From positions 5,473,501 through 5,537,500 of the forward strand of contig NZ_JACCFJ010000001.1 of NCBI RefSeq assembly GCF_013410345.1: a DNA stretch of 64,000 bases, written 5' to 3'. Both the position numbers and the translations under genes were made by a program. Positions within the stretch are counted from its first letter, which is position 1; the number at the start of each line of letters is the position of its first letter. This DNA comes from Saccharopolyspora hordei. GTDB lineage: Bacteria > Actinomycetota > Actinomycetes > Mycobacteriales > Pseudonocardiaceae. This document shows, piece by piece, positions 33,715 through 42,007 of this stretch. The notes under the pieces are model-generated. The model made no database searches and had not been told where the DNA came from. It saw only the letters and a program-made list of their open reading frames with translations.

Positions 33715-33827
33715 ACTCATCTTGGCAAACACGCCCGATTCTTGAGGCATGACAGCGAAAACAGCCGAGACCAGCGAGTTCCTGCAGGTGTTCGCGGCTG
33801 TTGAGGCACAGGCCGAAGGAGTCAGCA

Positions 33828-34031
33828 ATGGCAAAGAACTCGTTCCCGATGATGCAGTCCAGCAGCGGAGTCCTTTCGAAGGTGGTCAAGGTGGTGCTGG
33901 GGTTGGCTCTGGTGCTGCTCGTGGTGAACTACCCGAGCGACGCGGCCACCTGGGTGAAGGACGCGTTGTCGTGGCTAGGCACGGCCGCCCACGGGGTCGC
34001 GTCGTTCCTGCGGGAGGTCTTCAGCCGGTAG
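33828..34031 (+). CDS. Small single-pass membrane protein
   Basis: 67 residues from the ATG at 33828 (GAAGGAG upstream). One hydrophobic segment, VVKVVLGLALVLLVVNY near residues 21-37, is followed by an amphipathic tail. No family is recognised. Small membrane proteins of this kind are frequent in AICEs, where spread proteins act at the membrane. Confidence 0.65.
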   Translation: MAKNSFPMMQSSSGVLSKVVKVVLGLALVLLVVNYPSDAATWVKDALSWLGTAAHGVASFLREVFSR

Positions 34032-34045
34032 AGCGCATGCCGACG

Positions 34046-34435
34046 CTACTCGGCGGGCTTGCCCAGTCGGTCAGCAAGAGCACTGAGCCGCTGCTCAAGT
34101 TCGGCCAGCTCGGTGGAGACGTGCTGGACCTGCTCGCGGAGTTCGCCAAGTTCGGAACGCGCCTGGTTGAGTTCCGCGGCGACGTCGACGGCTTCCGATC
34201 GATCGCTCACCCGCGCACCAGCGTGCGGCCGGATCGTCACAGCTCCGGACTTCTGCAAGTGACGTACCGCCGCCATGGCGGTGTTGACCGCCACGCCGTA
34301 GTCCCCCGCGAGCTTGCGATACGTCGGCAGCGGATCACCCGGACGCAGGGCACCGGAGTCGATCAGCGCCAGTAGCTCGTCAGCGACACGGCGGCTAGCA
34401 GGGCGTTTGTCCTCTTGGGCTTCGTTCGCAACCAC
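34046..34435 (-). CDS. GntR-family repressor of the integrative element
   Basis: 129 residues. A winged helix (about 10-75: RRVADELLALIDSGALRPGD, then LPTYRKLAGDYGVAVNTAMA) is followed by a leucine-heptad coiled coil (AELNQARSELGELREQVQHV). GTG start at 34435; no strong ribosome site. The short GntR layout without an effector domain is that of KorSA-type element repressors. It faces the transfer/replication genes across a promoter containing ATGTCTT repeats and a GTCTTAAGAC palindrome, so it probably silences transfer and itself. Confidence 0.83.
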   Translation of the reverse strand: MVANEAQEDKRPASRRVADELLALIDSGALRPGDPLPTYRKLAGDYGVAVNTAMAAVRHLQKSGAVTIRPHAGARVSDRSEAVDVAAELNQARSELGELREQVQHVSTELAELEQRLSALADRLGKPAE

Positions 34436-34455
34436 GCGATCAGCGTACCGAATCC

Positions 34456-34527
34456 GTCTTAAGACATGGGGTTGACAGGGCACCCCTCCACCCCTAATGT
34501 CTTCATACATCGGATATGTCTTACGAC
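34456..34527 (+). promoter_or_regulatory. Consensus promoter with GntR operator sites
   Basis: TTGACA (34472-34477), 17-nt spacer, TAATGT (34495-34500): a near-ideal housekeeping promoter toward the plus-strand element genes. Candidate operators are the palindrome GTCTTAAGAC (34456-34465), just upstream of the -35, and direct copies ATGTCTTCATAC (34497-34508, overlapping the -10) and ATGTCTTACGAC (34516-34527), 19 bp apart. Binding at the latter two would block polymerase. Confidence 0.75.
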
Positions 34528-34544
34528 ACCAGGAGGGAGTAGGG

Positions 34545-34832
34545 ATGTACCAGGACATGGAGCCGTCAGCCGATGAGCTGGCGTTCTGCGAGGCGAACCT
34601 CGACGAGTGGGACCAGCTCCGGGTCCGCGACTACTGGGAAGCGGTCGTCACCGCCGAGTTGGGAGCCCCCATGGGGGTCGCCTCGGTCTACAGGTGGTCG
34701 GCCATGGGCCCCGGCGAGCACACCCGGATTCGCCGCCAGCAGCGGCGCACGGACAACCGCGTGCTGCGCCTGATCGCGACGACCGTCGACAACCGGGCCG
34801 CCGAGGCTCCCAACCTCGGGGAGGCCGCGTGA
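34545..34832 (+). CDS. Element protein of unknown function (95 aa)
   Basis: First gene after the GntR-controlled promoter. ATG at 34545 behind AGGAGGGAG. An acidic N-terminal half (MEPSADELAFCEANLDEWDQ) precedes a basic helix (RIRRQQRRTDNRVLR). No family recognised. Its TGA overlaps the next ATG, so it is the head of a translationally coupled operon. Confidence 0.65.
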   Translation: MYQDMEPSADELAFCEANLDEWDQLRVRDYWEAVVTAELGAPMGVASVYRWSAMGPGEHTRIRRQQRRTDNRVLRLIATTVDNRAAEAPNLGEAA

Positions 34833-35290
34833 TGGTCGGGTTGGAGTCGGCGGTGACGTTCGCGGTGGTGCTGCCGTCGTTGCTGGTGGCGCACAACGTG
34901 GCGGATCACTGGGTGCAGACCTCGCACCAGGCGGCGAACAAGGGGCGTCCGGACTGGACGGGCCGGTGGGCGTGCTTGCGACACGTCGCCAGCTACACGC
35001 TGGTGACCGCGCTCGCGGTCGGTCTGGTGTGGACGGTCTTGGGGCTGCCCATCACCGCCGCCGGGTTCCTGGCCGGGCAAGCGGTTTCCGCGGTGACGCA
35101 CTACTGGGCCGACCGCCGCTTCACCCTCGCGCGGCTGGCCGCGATCAGCGGGAACGCCGGGTTCTACCGGCTTGGCGCTCCCCGCGACGGTCACGACGAC
35201 AACCCGAACCTCGGGACCGGCGCGTACGTGCTGGACCAGTCCTGGCACTGGCTGTGGCTGTTCGTCACGGCCCTGATCACCGCGCTCTGA
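34832..35290 (+). CDS. Membrane protein, DUF3307-like
   Basis: 152 residues with three or four hydrophobic segments (residues about 8-24, 52-72, 75-95 and 135-150). The patterns LLVAHNVADHWVQTS near residue 17 and QAVSAVTHYWADRR near 82 resemble DUF3307-type proteins. Coupled to the preceding gene by a TGATG overlap. Probably part of the transfer/spread apparatus in the membrane (inference). Confidence 0.65.
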   Translation: MVGLESAVTFAVVLPSLLVAHNVADHWVQTSHQAANKGRPDWTGRWACLRHVASYTLVTALAVGLVWTVLGLPITAAGFLAGQAVSAVTHYWADRRFTLARLAAISGNAGFYRLGAPRDGHDDNPNLGTGAYVLDQSWHWLWLFVTALITAL

Positions 35291-35305
35291 GCCAGAGGAG
35301 ATGGC

Positions 35306-35941
35306 ATGTGGTGCTTCAAGAAGCGGCAGCCGCCGCCGTTCCTGACCGGGGATAACAGTCCGGGAAGCTCGCGGCGTCGAGAGCTGTCCTGCCCGGGGCA
35401 CAAGAAGGATTACGGCGAGCAGATCGACGGCATAACAGTGCGCTGGTACTGCAAGTGCGGCGCCTACCGAGACGAGATCGACGCTCCACCGCCGCACGGC
35501 GCGGACATGCCGACCGGGGACTACCTCGAGATGCAGCTGCGAGGCATGCAGGGCCAGAGCGGCCCTTGGCGCTCCCAGGTCACCGGTAAGCCGCTGCCGG
35601 TCCAGCGCGAGCCGAAACCCCCAACCACGTCCAACGCCGACAACACGCCCGCCAGCACGAACACGGGAGGTACCAGCATGGCCGGCATCGAGGAAGTCCA
35701 GGCCGCGGTCGCCAGCACCCGAGACAAGGGCCAGCAGATCTTGGCCGCACTGGCCCAAATCCAGGAGTGGGCCCGCGAGGTGACTGGGCAGCTCAACACC
35801 GCGATGGGAATGAGCCAGCAGCCCGAGGCCCAGCAGGCCATCGGAGCCTTCAACGAGCTCGCCGAGACCCGGGTCACCGAGCTGCACCAGCTCGTGGCCG
35901 GAGCCATCGACCAGGCCGAGCAGTACAGCTACCGGCTCTGA
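35306..35941 (+). CDS. Element protein with Cys-rich N-terminus; second start inside
   Basis: 211 residues. The N-terminal part carries LSCPGHKK and WYCKCGAY, a possible zinc site; a Pro/Thr/Asn linker follows (about 100-124). The C-terminal 87 residues are a Gln/Ala-rich helical domain (AGIEEVQAAVASTRDKGQQI). That domain has its own ATG at 35678 with GGGAGG 7 nt upstream, so a short product from 35678-35941 is likely as well. No enzymatic motif seen. Confidence 0.65.
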   Translation: MWCFKKRQPPPFLTGDNSPGSSRRRELSCPGHKKDYGEQIDGITVRWYCKCGAYRDEIDAPPPHGADMPTGDYLEMQLRGMQGQSGPWRSQVTGKPLPVQREPKPPTTSNADNTPASTNTGGTSMAGIEEVQAAVASTRDKGQQILAALAQIQEWAREVTGQLNTAMGMSQQPEAQQAIGAFNELAETRVTELHQLVAGAIDQAEQYSYRL

Positions 35942-36040
35942 ACACCGATGAGGGCCCAGCCCAGCAGCCAAGTCGCCAAACCATCTGCTGGGCCGGGTCC
36001 CCACTCAACCAGCTCTGCGCGCTGATCAGGAGGACTTCCG

Positions 36041-36154
36041 ATGGTAGGGGAATGGTGGACCGACTACGACGAGGCGGTCCTGGACTCGATGGGGATCGAC
36101 GGCACCGGCCTGGTGCGAGGCAGTGAGCCGAACGCCGGGGAGGTGTCGGCATGA
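36041..36154 (+). CDS. 37-residue element peptide
   Basis: ATG at 36041 behind CAGGAGG at good spacing. Product MVGEWWTDYDEAVLDSMGID and 17 more residues, acidic. Its TGA overlaps the ATG of the next gene (ATGA), arguing for real translation. No homologue recognised. Confidence 0.55.
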   Translation: MVGEWWTDYDEAVLDSMGIDGTGLVRGSEPNAGEVSA

Positions 36155-36564
36155 CCACGAACTTCGAAGTGCCTACCGATGAGGAGCTGGCCGCGGCGAT
36201 GAACGAGGCCGGTCTCGGGCCGGTGTCGACTGTGCGCAGCTTCGACGAGGACGACGTGGTGGTCGTGCAGGTCTGGTTGGCCGACGCACCGATCAAGGCC
36301 CGTGTGTTGCACAAGTGGGTGACCGAGCAGGTCAAGCCGGTGCACGCCGTGCTCGGCAAGTACGACTCACAGGACCCGACGACGCGGCTGACGGTGCACG
36401 GCATGGACATCACGACCCCTGGACTGATGTTTGCGCTGATCACCCCGTTCCGCGACGCGGCCGAGCGCCGCGCGCTGGACCTACTGGACGAGAACATCGG
36501 CGTCATCAGCCCGGCGCGCTTGGTGGCTCGTCTGGCGCAGCTGGAAGCGGGGGTCCCGGCATGA
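36151..36564 (+). CDS. Element protein of unknown function (137 aa)
   Basis: Acidic, soluble-looking protein (MTTNFEVPTDEELAAAMNEA...) without transmembrane segments or recognised motifs. Coupled at both ends by ATGA overlaps to the 37-aa ORF and the small membrane protein. It lies in the block of small genes that precedes the DUF2637 and translocase genes, so a role in transfer or its control is likely. Confidence 0.62.
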   Translation: MTTNFEVPTDEELAAAMNEAGLGPVSTVRSFDEDDVVVVQVWLADAPIKARVLHKWVTEQVKPVHAVLGKYDSQDPTTRLTVHGMDITTPGLMFALITPFRDAAERRALDLLDENIGVISPARLVARLAQLEAGVPA

Positions 36565-36785
36565 ATTCGACGGACTACGTGCGGGACTACACCGCGCCGC
36601 GCGCGCTGCTGGTCGGGGCGATGTTCGTGCTGGCGGTTGCGCTGCGGATGCCGGCGGTGCTGCTGGCGATCGCGGTGCACGTGCTGGACCGCTGCTCGGA
36701 CCGGCTCATGACCTGGATCGACCGCATCCCGCCCGCCCCGACCCGCGTGGTCGCGGCAGCGACGGCTCGGAGGTACCAGCGATGA
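36561..36785 (+). CDS. Small membrane protein of the element
   Basis: 74 residues starting MNSTDYVRDYTAPRALLVGA, with one or two hydrophobic segments between about residues 14 and 42 and a basic C-terminus. ATGA overlaps join it to both neighbours. Probably a spread-type (Spd) accessory protein. Confidence 0.62.
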   Translation: MNSTDYVRDYTAPRALLVGAMFVLAVALRMPAVLLAIAVHVLDRCSDRLMTWIDRIPPAPTRVVAAATARRYQR

Positions 36786-37891
36786 CCACGTTCTACGACC
36801 ACAAAGCCGAGCGAGTGGCCGCAGCCGCCCAGGCGGAGGAAGCGCGAGCGAACGCCGCGATCAAGCACGCGCAGGCGCAGGCAAAGCTGATGGCCGCGCA
36901 GAGCGAGCAGAAGCGCCTCAACGCGAAGGCTCGGGGAGAAGCGCTGGCCGCGGCGGCCGGGTGGCTGCGCGGGCACGTGGTGGAGCTGGCGTTGAGCGTG
37001 ATCGTGGTCGTGCCGGCTGTGATGGCGTGGTCGGCAATGGCGGCCTACGGCTACGAGGTCTACGGTCCGGTCGGGTGGGGATTGCCGCTGTTCTCCGAGG
37101 CGGCGATGTGGGCGTTCGCATTCGCCTCACACGCCGCCCGCAAGAGCGGCAAGCCGACCGGGTGGCTGCAGGCCGGTGTCTGGACTTTCGCCGCTGTCGC
37201 CGCGGCGCTGAACTTCCTGCACGGCGCGACGATGCGGGGCGGCGGCGTCGCTGACGGCGTGGTGATGGCGCTGGTGTCGGTCGGCGGCGTGGTGGCCCAC
37301 CAGCTGATCACCGCCGCCCCGATGCGATCGCGTCGCACCCATGCCGAGCGTCGGGCGGCGCGCACCGAGCGGATCGCGGCCCGCCGGGTGACCCGGATGG
37401 AACGCGCGGCGGTGCGACGCGCGGTCGGCGAGCTCGACGCCGACGGCACCGTGCGGCTGCTCTACGCCCCCGGCGTGGTGACCCTGCGCCGCAGCTGGAC
37501 CGGACGCCTCCGCCTCGACTCGACCACGCTGCCGGGAGCCGGAGACGACGGCCCCACAACGGAGCTCGACGGGATCGACGCCGAGTTGCGTGCCCTGCTG
37601 GCGGACGAGGCCGACGCCGGGTCGGTCGAGGCTCGACCGCAGCCCGACTCAACCACCCCGGATTCGGCGGTTGACCTGCAGGAGTCGAGGGACGGTCGAG
37701 GCTCGATCCCGGAGCCTGCGCGGCGCTCGTTCGACCAGCTGCGAGCCGAGCTGCGCAGGGCGGTCGAGGCAGGCGTGGTCGACCCGACCTCGGCGGAGTC
37801 GATCCGCAAGACCCTGCGCTGCGCGGCCCGCACGGCCCGGCAGCTGCGCGACGACTGGAACGACGGCGCCGCGCCGGCGGTCGCCGCCTAA
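36782..37891 (+). CDS. DUF2637 membrane protein (SpdB-like) with C-terminal HTH
   Basis: 369 residues. A charged coiled-coil N-terminus (about 1-55) precedes four hydrophobic segments between residues 62 and 175 (LALSVIVVVPAVMAWSAMAA, and others). A basic Arg-rich stretch (185-225) and an acidic linker follow, then a C-terminal helix-turn-helix-like domain (TSAESIRKTLRCAARTARQL). DUF2637 proteins are the spread proteins of Streptomyces-type conjugative plasmids, thought to move plasmid DNA through the mycelium. It immediately precedes the translocase gene. Confidence 0.8.
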   Translation: MTTFYDHKAERVAAAAQAEEARANAAIKHAQAQAKLMAAQSEQKRLNAKARGEALAAAAGWLRGHVVELALSVIVVVPAVMAWSAMAAYGYEVYGPVGWGLPLFSEAAMWAFAFASHAARKSGKPTGWLQAGVWTFAAVAAALNFLHGATMRGGGVADGVVMALVSVGGVVAHQLITAAPMRSRRTHAERRAARTERIAARRVTRMERAAVRRAVGELDADGTVRLLYAPGVVTLRRSWTGRLRLDSTTLPGAGDDGPTTELDGIDAELRALLADEADAGSVEARPQPDSTTPDSAVDLQESRDGRGSIPEPARRSFDQLRAELRRAVEAGVVDPTSAESIRKTLRCAARTARQLRDDWNDGAAPAVAA

Positions 37892-37977
37892 CCCCGATAG
37901 GGATGCGGCCCCGCCTGGCGGGGCGGGGCCGCACATACCCCTCAACTCGCTTGCTCTCAGGCCGAGAGGTGATCCCC

Positions 37978-40320
37978 ATGATGCCCGAGAAGGAGACCAC
38001 GTTGGGAGACCTGATCCGGTTCCCTCGCGGCCACCAGCCCGATCTGACCGATGGCACCGCGGTGCGCGCGGTCGCCGAGCGCACTGACACCTCCGAGCAC
38101 GGCCCCCAGTCCGCCGAGGCCGGCGAGTCTGGTGCGCAGCTGGAGGTGCGGGCCGACACGCTGCCGGTCAAGTGGGAGCGCGTGCCCGCGGTGCTGGCCG
38201 GCACGACCAAGAAGGCCGCCGAGGTGGCCGACGTGGCGTGGCCGGTGGTGAAAACCGCTGGTAAAGCCACGGTTCGACACGGCTACTACCTCGCGGCCGG
38301 GGCGTTCGACACGCTGTCGGCCCTCTACGGGCGGTGGACCGGTCGGGACATCGATGCCCAGATCGCGGCGGCGCAGGCCGCAGGTGAGCACGGGATCGCC
38401 GCGGACCTGATGCGGCAGCGCATCGAGAGCCGCAAGCTCCTGCTGGAGCGCATCCAGGTGTGGGGGAAGTTCCTGGTCAGGCTGCCTGCTGTTATCGCCG
38501 GACTAGCCGGTGTCGTCCTGGCCATCACGCTGGTGACCGCGGTCGTGGCGCAGATTCGACCTGGTGGCGCGGGATTCGCCGAGGTCTGGGACGGCCTGTT
38601 CTCCGCGCTGGAGACCGGGTTCGAGTTCGTGGCGTGGGCCGCGTCGTGGGCTCCGTGGGCCGCGCTGACGGTGGCGGTGGGCGTGCTGCTCAAGGGCTAC
38701 AACGCGCGCCGGCGCCGCACCGATGCCCCGGAGTGGATGCTGGCCGACCGCGATTCCGCTGGTCACGGCCAGGAGGTGGTGGTCACCGCCGACGGCATCG
38801 TGCGCGCACTGAAGGGGCTGGGCATCCCCGCGCTCAACCGAGCGTTCAAGGACGGATGGGTGCCGCAGTTCGACCTCTCGCCCACCCGAGAGGGACAGGG
38901 GCTGTTCAAGGGCTACCGGGCGCGGTTCAGCCTGCCCGACGGGGTCCCGGCCAGCATGGTCGCCGACAAGCGTGCGGTACTGGCCCACAACCTGCACCGC
39001 GCTGAGATCGAGGTGTGGCCGACCGACTACGGCAAGGTCAAGGGCGGTCGCCGCGGGTTCATCGACCTCTACGTGGCAGACGCCGGAGTCATGGAGCAGC
39101 CGACCCCGCAGTACCCGTTGCTGCACGACGGGCTGGCCGACGTCTTCTCCGGCGTCCCAGTCGGGATCAACCAGCGCGGTGAGGAACTGACGTTCCCGCT
39201 GGTCGGAGCCAACGTCGGCGTCGGCGGCCAGCCCGGCCAGGGCAAGTCGAACATGATGCGCGTCATCTTCCTCGGTGCGGCCCTCGACCCGCTGGCAGAG
39301 CTGCGCATCCACGTCTTCGCAGGTAACGGTGACTTCGACCAGTACTCCCCGCGCCTGTCGCTCTACGACAAGGGCGCCGACAGTGGGCACGTCGAGCGCG
39401 CGGTCGAGCACCTGCGCGAGCTCTACGCCGAGATCGAGCGGCGCGAGGCCCGCCTGGCCGGGCTCGGCGCGAAGAAGCTGACCCGTCAGCTGGCCGAGCA
39501 GCACGCAGACCTGCGGCCGCTGATCGTCGGGTTCTCCGAGTGCCACGAGATGTTCTCCTCGGACGCCGCCTCGGAGGAGGTGGATCTGGAGGGCAACGTG
39601 GTCCGCGGCCCGAAGCTGGGCAAGGAGGCTGCTGAGCTGGCCGTTCAGATCGTCAAGCGGGGCCGCAAGACCGGCATCGTCACCCTGTACGACACCCAGT
39701 CCTCGCGGGCGAAAGCGATCCCGTCCGAGCTCGTCGAGCAGTTGGGCATCAACGCCTGCTTCTACGTCAAGAGCTGGAGAAACAACGACGGCTTCCTCGG
39801 CGACGGGTCGTTCGCTGCCGGGATTCGGGCCACCGACCTGCGGTTCAACATCGACCGCGGCACCTGCGTGGTCACCGGCATCTCCGAAGAACTCTTCGAA
39901 ATGCTGCGCACGTACTACATCGAGGTCGACGACGACCGCGGCTGGGACGCCGCCACCGACGTCATCGCCCGCGCCATGCACGCCGTCGACCCCCGCACGC
40001 CCGTCAACGGCGACCGACCCACCGCCGAACCGGAACAGCGCGACCTGCTGGCAGACCTCGACACCGTCCTCGGTGCCGAACCCGTCAGCGCCGCCAAGGC
40101 CGCCAAGGCGCTGGTCGCCCAGTACGGCAGCGCCTACCACCGCGACGGCAAGCCCCTCACCGGCACACAGCTGGTCGACGAGCTCGCCGAACGCGGCGTG
40201 ACGGTGCCCTCCACCGGCAACAAGTACCCCGTCGATCCCGTCACTGTCCGTAACAAACTGGCGGCGCAGGGAGCCTGCCACGACACCGCGACCACCGACG
40301 ACACCACCGAGGCGAGTTAG
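37978..40320 (+). CDS. FtsK/SpoIIIE-type conjugative DNA translocase (TraB/TraSA-like)
   Basis: 780 residues. Two transmembrane segments lie near 163-190 and 216-238. The ATPase domain has Walker A GGQPGQGKSN near 417-426 and Walker B LRPLIVGFSE near 518, then RGRKTGIVTLYDTQS. The C-terminal winged helix (about 690-765) resembles the DNA-reading gamma-like domain. This single protein moves double-stranded plasmid DNA between hyphae in actinomycete conjugation. ATG 37978 follows GAGAGG at 8 nt; ATG 37981 is equivalent. An array of GCCTAACT boxes starts at its stop codon. Confidence 0.9.
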   Translation: MMPEKETTLGDLIRFPRGHQPDLTDGTAVRAVAERTDTSEHGPQSAEAGESGAQLEVRADTLPVKWERVPAVLAGTTKKAAEVADVAWPVVKTAGKATVRHGYYLAAGAFDTLSALYGRWTGRDIDAQIAAAQAAGEHGIAADLMRQRIESRKLLLERIQVWGKFLVRLPAVIAGLAGVVLAITLVTAVVAQIRPGGAGFAEVWDGLFSALETGFEFVAWAASWAPWAALTVAVGVLLKGYNARRRRTDAPEWMLADRDSAGHGQEVVVTADGIVRALKGLGIPALNRAFKDGWVPQFDLSPTREGQGLFKGYRARFSLPDGVPASMVADKRAVLAHNLHRAEIEVWPTDYGKVKGGRRGFIDLYVADAGVMEQPTPQYPLLHDGLADVFSGVPVGINQRGEELTFPLVGANVGVGGQPGQGKSNMMRVIFLGAALDPLAELRIHVFAGNGDFDQYSPRLSLYDKGADSGHVERAVEHLRELYAEIERREARLAGLGAKKLTRQLAEQHADLRPLIVGFSECHEMFSSDAASEEVDLEGNVVRGPKLGKEAAELAVQIVKRGRKTGIVTLYDTQSSRAKAIPSELVEQLGINACFYVKSWRNNDGFLGDGSFAAGIRATDLRFNIDRGTCVVTGISEELFEMLRTYYIEVDDDRGWDAATDVIARAMHAVDPRTPVNGDRPTAEPEQRDLLADLDTVLGAEPVSAAKAAKALVAQYGSAYHRDGKPLTGTQLVDELAERGVTVPSTGNKYPVDPVTVRNKLAAQGACHDTATTDDTTEAS

Positions 40321-40469
40321 GCCGGCAACGACCACGGACAGGTCCGATTTCCGGGCCTCCAAAGCCCTCGACAGCGCCCGGCCTAACTGCCTAACTCGCC
40401 TAACTTCCGCAGGCCAGAGCCCATAACCACCCGAAGTTAGAAACCTAACCCACAACCGCCGATCTAACT
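40315..40469. repeat. GCCTAACT repeats, candidate clt/TraB recognition site
   Basis: CTAACT or its complement occurs at 40315 (AGTTAGGCC), 40383, 40391, 40400 (three CCTAACT units at 8- and 9-bp spacing), 40435 (AGTTAG), 40445 (CTAACC) and 40464. TraB-type translocases recognise short 8-bp direct repeats (TRS) in the clt locus next to their gene, which is exactly this placement. The 275-bp gap has no other gene. Confidence 0.6.
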
Positions 40470-40595
40470 CACCACCTCACCCGCCGGCGCCGCTTCGCCC
40501 GAAAACCGGCGCCCGGTCCGACACAACCCGAGTTGACCACTGAGAGTAGTCGTCTGTCCGCCGTCGACTCGTCAGTGGCCCGAAGGAGGCACGCA

Positions 40596-40835
40596 ATGAA
40601 CGACGAGCACAGCATGTCCCGCTCTGACCGGCTCAGCTGCTGGTTTACCGAGCACCCGGAGGCCTCGGCGTGCCGACACTGCGGCTCGCCGATCCGCCCG
40701 CACCGCGTCCCGCGGGTGTGGGAGCACGTCACGACCGGGCTGGTGCGGTGCGTGGGCACCGACCGGATCGCCGTGGCGCACCCCGTCGAGGGCCAGGTGC
40801 CGCTGTTCCCCGCGATCGTCGAGGAGGTGGCGTGA
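40596..40835 (+). CDS. Small zinc-finger-like element protein
   Basis: 79 residues from the ATG at 40596 (AAGGAGGC upstream). CRHCGSPIRPHR in the middle and a later H...RC could bind one zinc ion. Starts a new coupled operon (clamp, DnaB-N-like, methyltransferase). Function unknown; possibly DNA- or protein-binding. Confidence 0.65.
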   Translation: MNDEHSMSRSDRLSCWFTEHPEASACRHCGSPIRPHRVPRVWEHVTTGLVRCVGTDRIAVAHPVEGQVPLFPAIVEEVA

Positions 40836-40837
40836 GC

Positions 40838-42007
40838 ATGCGCGCACGGATCACCGAGCCCGCCGCTCTGGCGGAGGCGGCCACGTGCGTGGCACGGAAC
40901 CTCCGGCTACGGGCCACCGAGCCGATCTACGGCGGCGTCCTGCTGGCCGCCGTCTCGCCCAGCGCGGTGCTGGAGGGGTTCGACACCACCACGGCCACCC
41001 GGGTCCAGGTCCCGGCCGAGGTGACCGAGCCGGGGAGGGTGCTGGTGTCGGCGCGGCTGCTGGCCGAGATCACACGGCTGTTGCCGCACCAAGCGGTCGA
41101 ACTGCACGCCGACGGCATGGCGCTGACGGTGGCCTGCGGCGGCAGCCGGGCGCGGTTGCCGCTGATGCCGGTCGAGGAGTACCCGGCCCGCCCGGTCGCC
41201 CCGGCGGTGTCGTGGTGGTGCCCCGCCAAGGCACTGATCTCGGCGGTGGCGCGGGTGGCCCCGGCGGCGGCCTCCCTCGCCGCGAGCAAGACGACCTCCG
41301 CCGGCGCGGACAAGATCGACCTGACGTGCATGGCGCTGGACCTGCCCGGCGAGACGCCGTCGGTGCGGCTGTACGCCACGGACTCCGCCAGCCTGGCCGC
41401 CGCCCAGGTGCCCGCCGAGCCCGCCGGGGCCTCGACGTCCTCAGTGAAGCGGGTGCTGGTGCCGGCCGCGGCGCTGGAGCCGGCCGCGCGGGCCCTGGCC
41501 GGTGATCCCGACGGGCGCATCGGCATCGGTGTCGGCGACTCGCTGCTGGCGCTGGAGACCGCAGCCCGGCGGATCACCCTGGCCACCGTCGATGCCCCCG
41601 GTCGCGGCTACGAGCGCATCCTGACCGCCGCGGCGGGCGAGGACGTCGTGGTGACCCGCGCCGAGGTCGAGGCCGCGCTCAAGCGCGTGAGCGTGCACAA
41701 AGACGCGCCGAAGGCCCGAATCGACGTCTCCGACAACGAAATCCGCATCGCGGTCCGGGGACAGCACGGCACCACCCAGGAGGCGCTCGCGGTCGACTAC
41801 ACCGGGCCGGCGCTGACGGTCGGGATGTTCACCCACCGGCTGGCCACCGCGCTGCACCACCTCGGCGGCGACCTCGTGCACGTCACCGTCCCCGCCTCGC
41901 CATCGCGGCCGTGGCTGCTGCGCCCGGTCACCGACGACGGCCGCCCCGACGACACCTACCGGCACATGGTCAGCCCCGCCCAGCTCGACGACGAGGAGGC
42001 CGCATGA
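40838..42007 (+). CDS. DNA polymerase III beta-clamp (DnaN) homologue encoded on the element
   Basis: 389 residues. It aligns with actinobacterial DnaN along its length: GGVLLAAVSPSAVLEGFDTT near residue 32, AEVTEPGRVLVSARLLAEIT near 60, LPLMPVEEYPARP near 106, and a C-terminal HRLATALHHLGGDLVHVTV. The usual C-terminal MPMRL is replaced by MVSPAQL. Weakly conserved charge suggests divergence from a chromosomal clamp. GAGGAGG lies 8 nt before the ATG. In an operon with a DnaB-N-like protein; likely serves element replication. Confidence 0.82.
   Translation: MRARITEPAALAEAATCVARNLRLRATEPIYGGVLLAAVSPSAVLEGFDTTTATRVQVPAEVTEPGRVLVSARLLAEITRLLPHQAVELHADGMALTVACGGSRARLPLMPVEEYPARPVAPAVSWWCPAKALISAVARVAPAAASLAASKTTSAGADKIDLTCMALDLPGETPSVRLYATDSASLAAAQVPAEPAGASTSSVKRVLVPAAALEPAARALAGDPDGRIGIGVGDSLLALETAARRITLATVDAPGRGYERILTAAAGEDVVVTRAEVEAALKRVSVHKDAPKARIDVSDNEIRIAVRGQHGTTQEALAVDYTGPALTVGMFTHRLATALHHLGGDLVHVTVPASPSRPWLLRPVTDDGRPDDTYRHMVSPAQLDDEEAA

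Noticed and set aside
38503..40455. 650-residue minus-strand open frame
   Set aside because: Antisense to the conjugative translocase; no motifs.
40315..40469. Rho-independent terminator as explanation of the CTAACT boxes
   Set aside because: The tandem copies are direct, not paired as a stable stem, and no T-tract follows.
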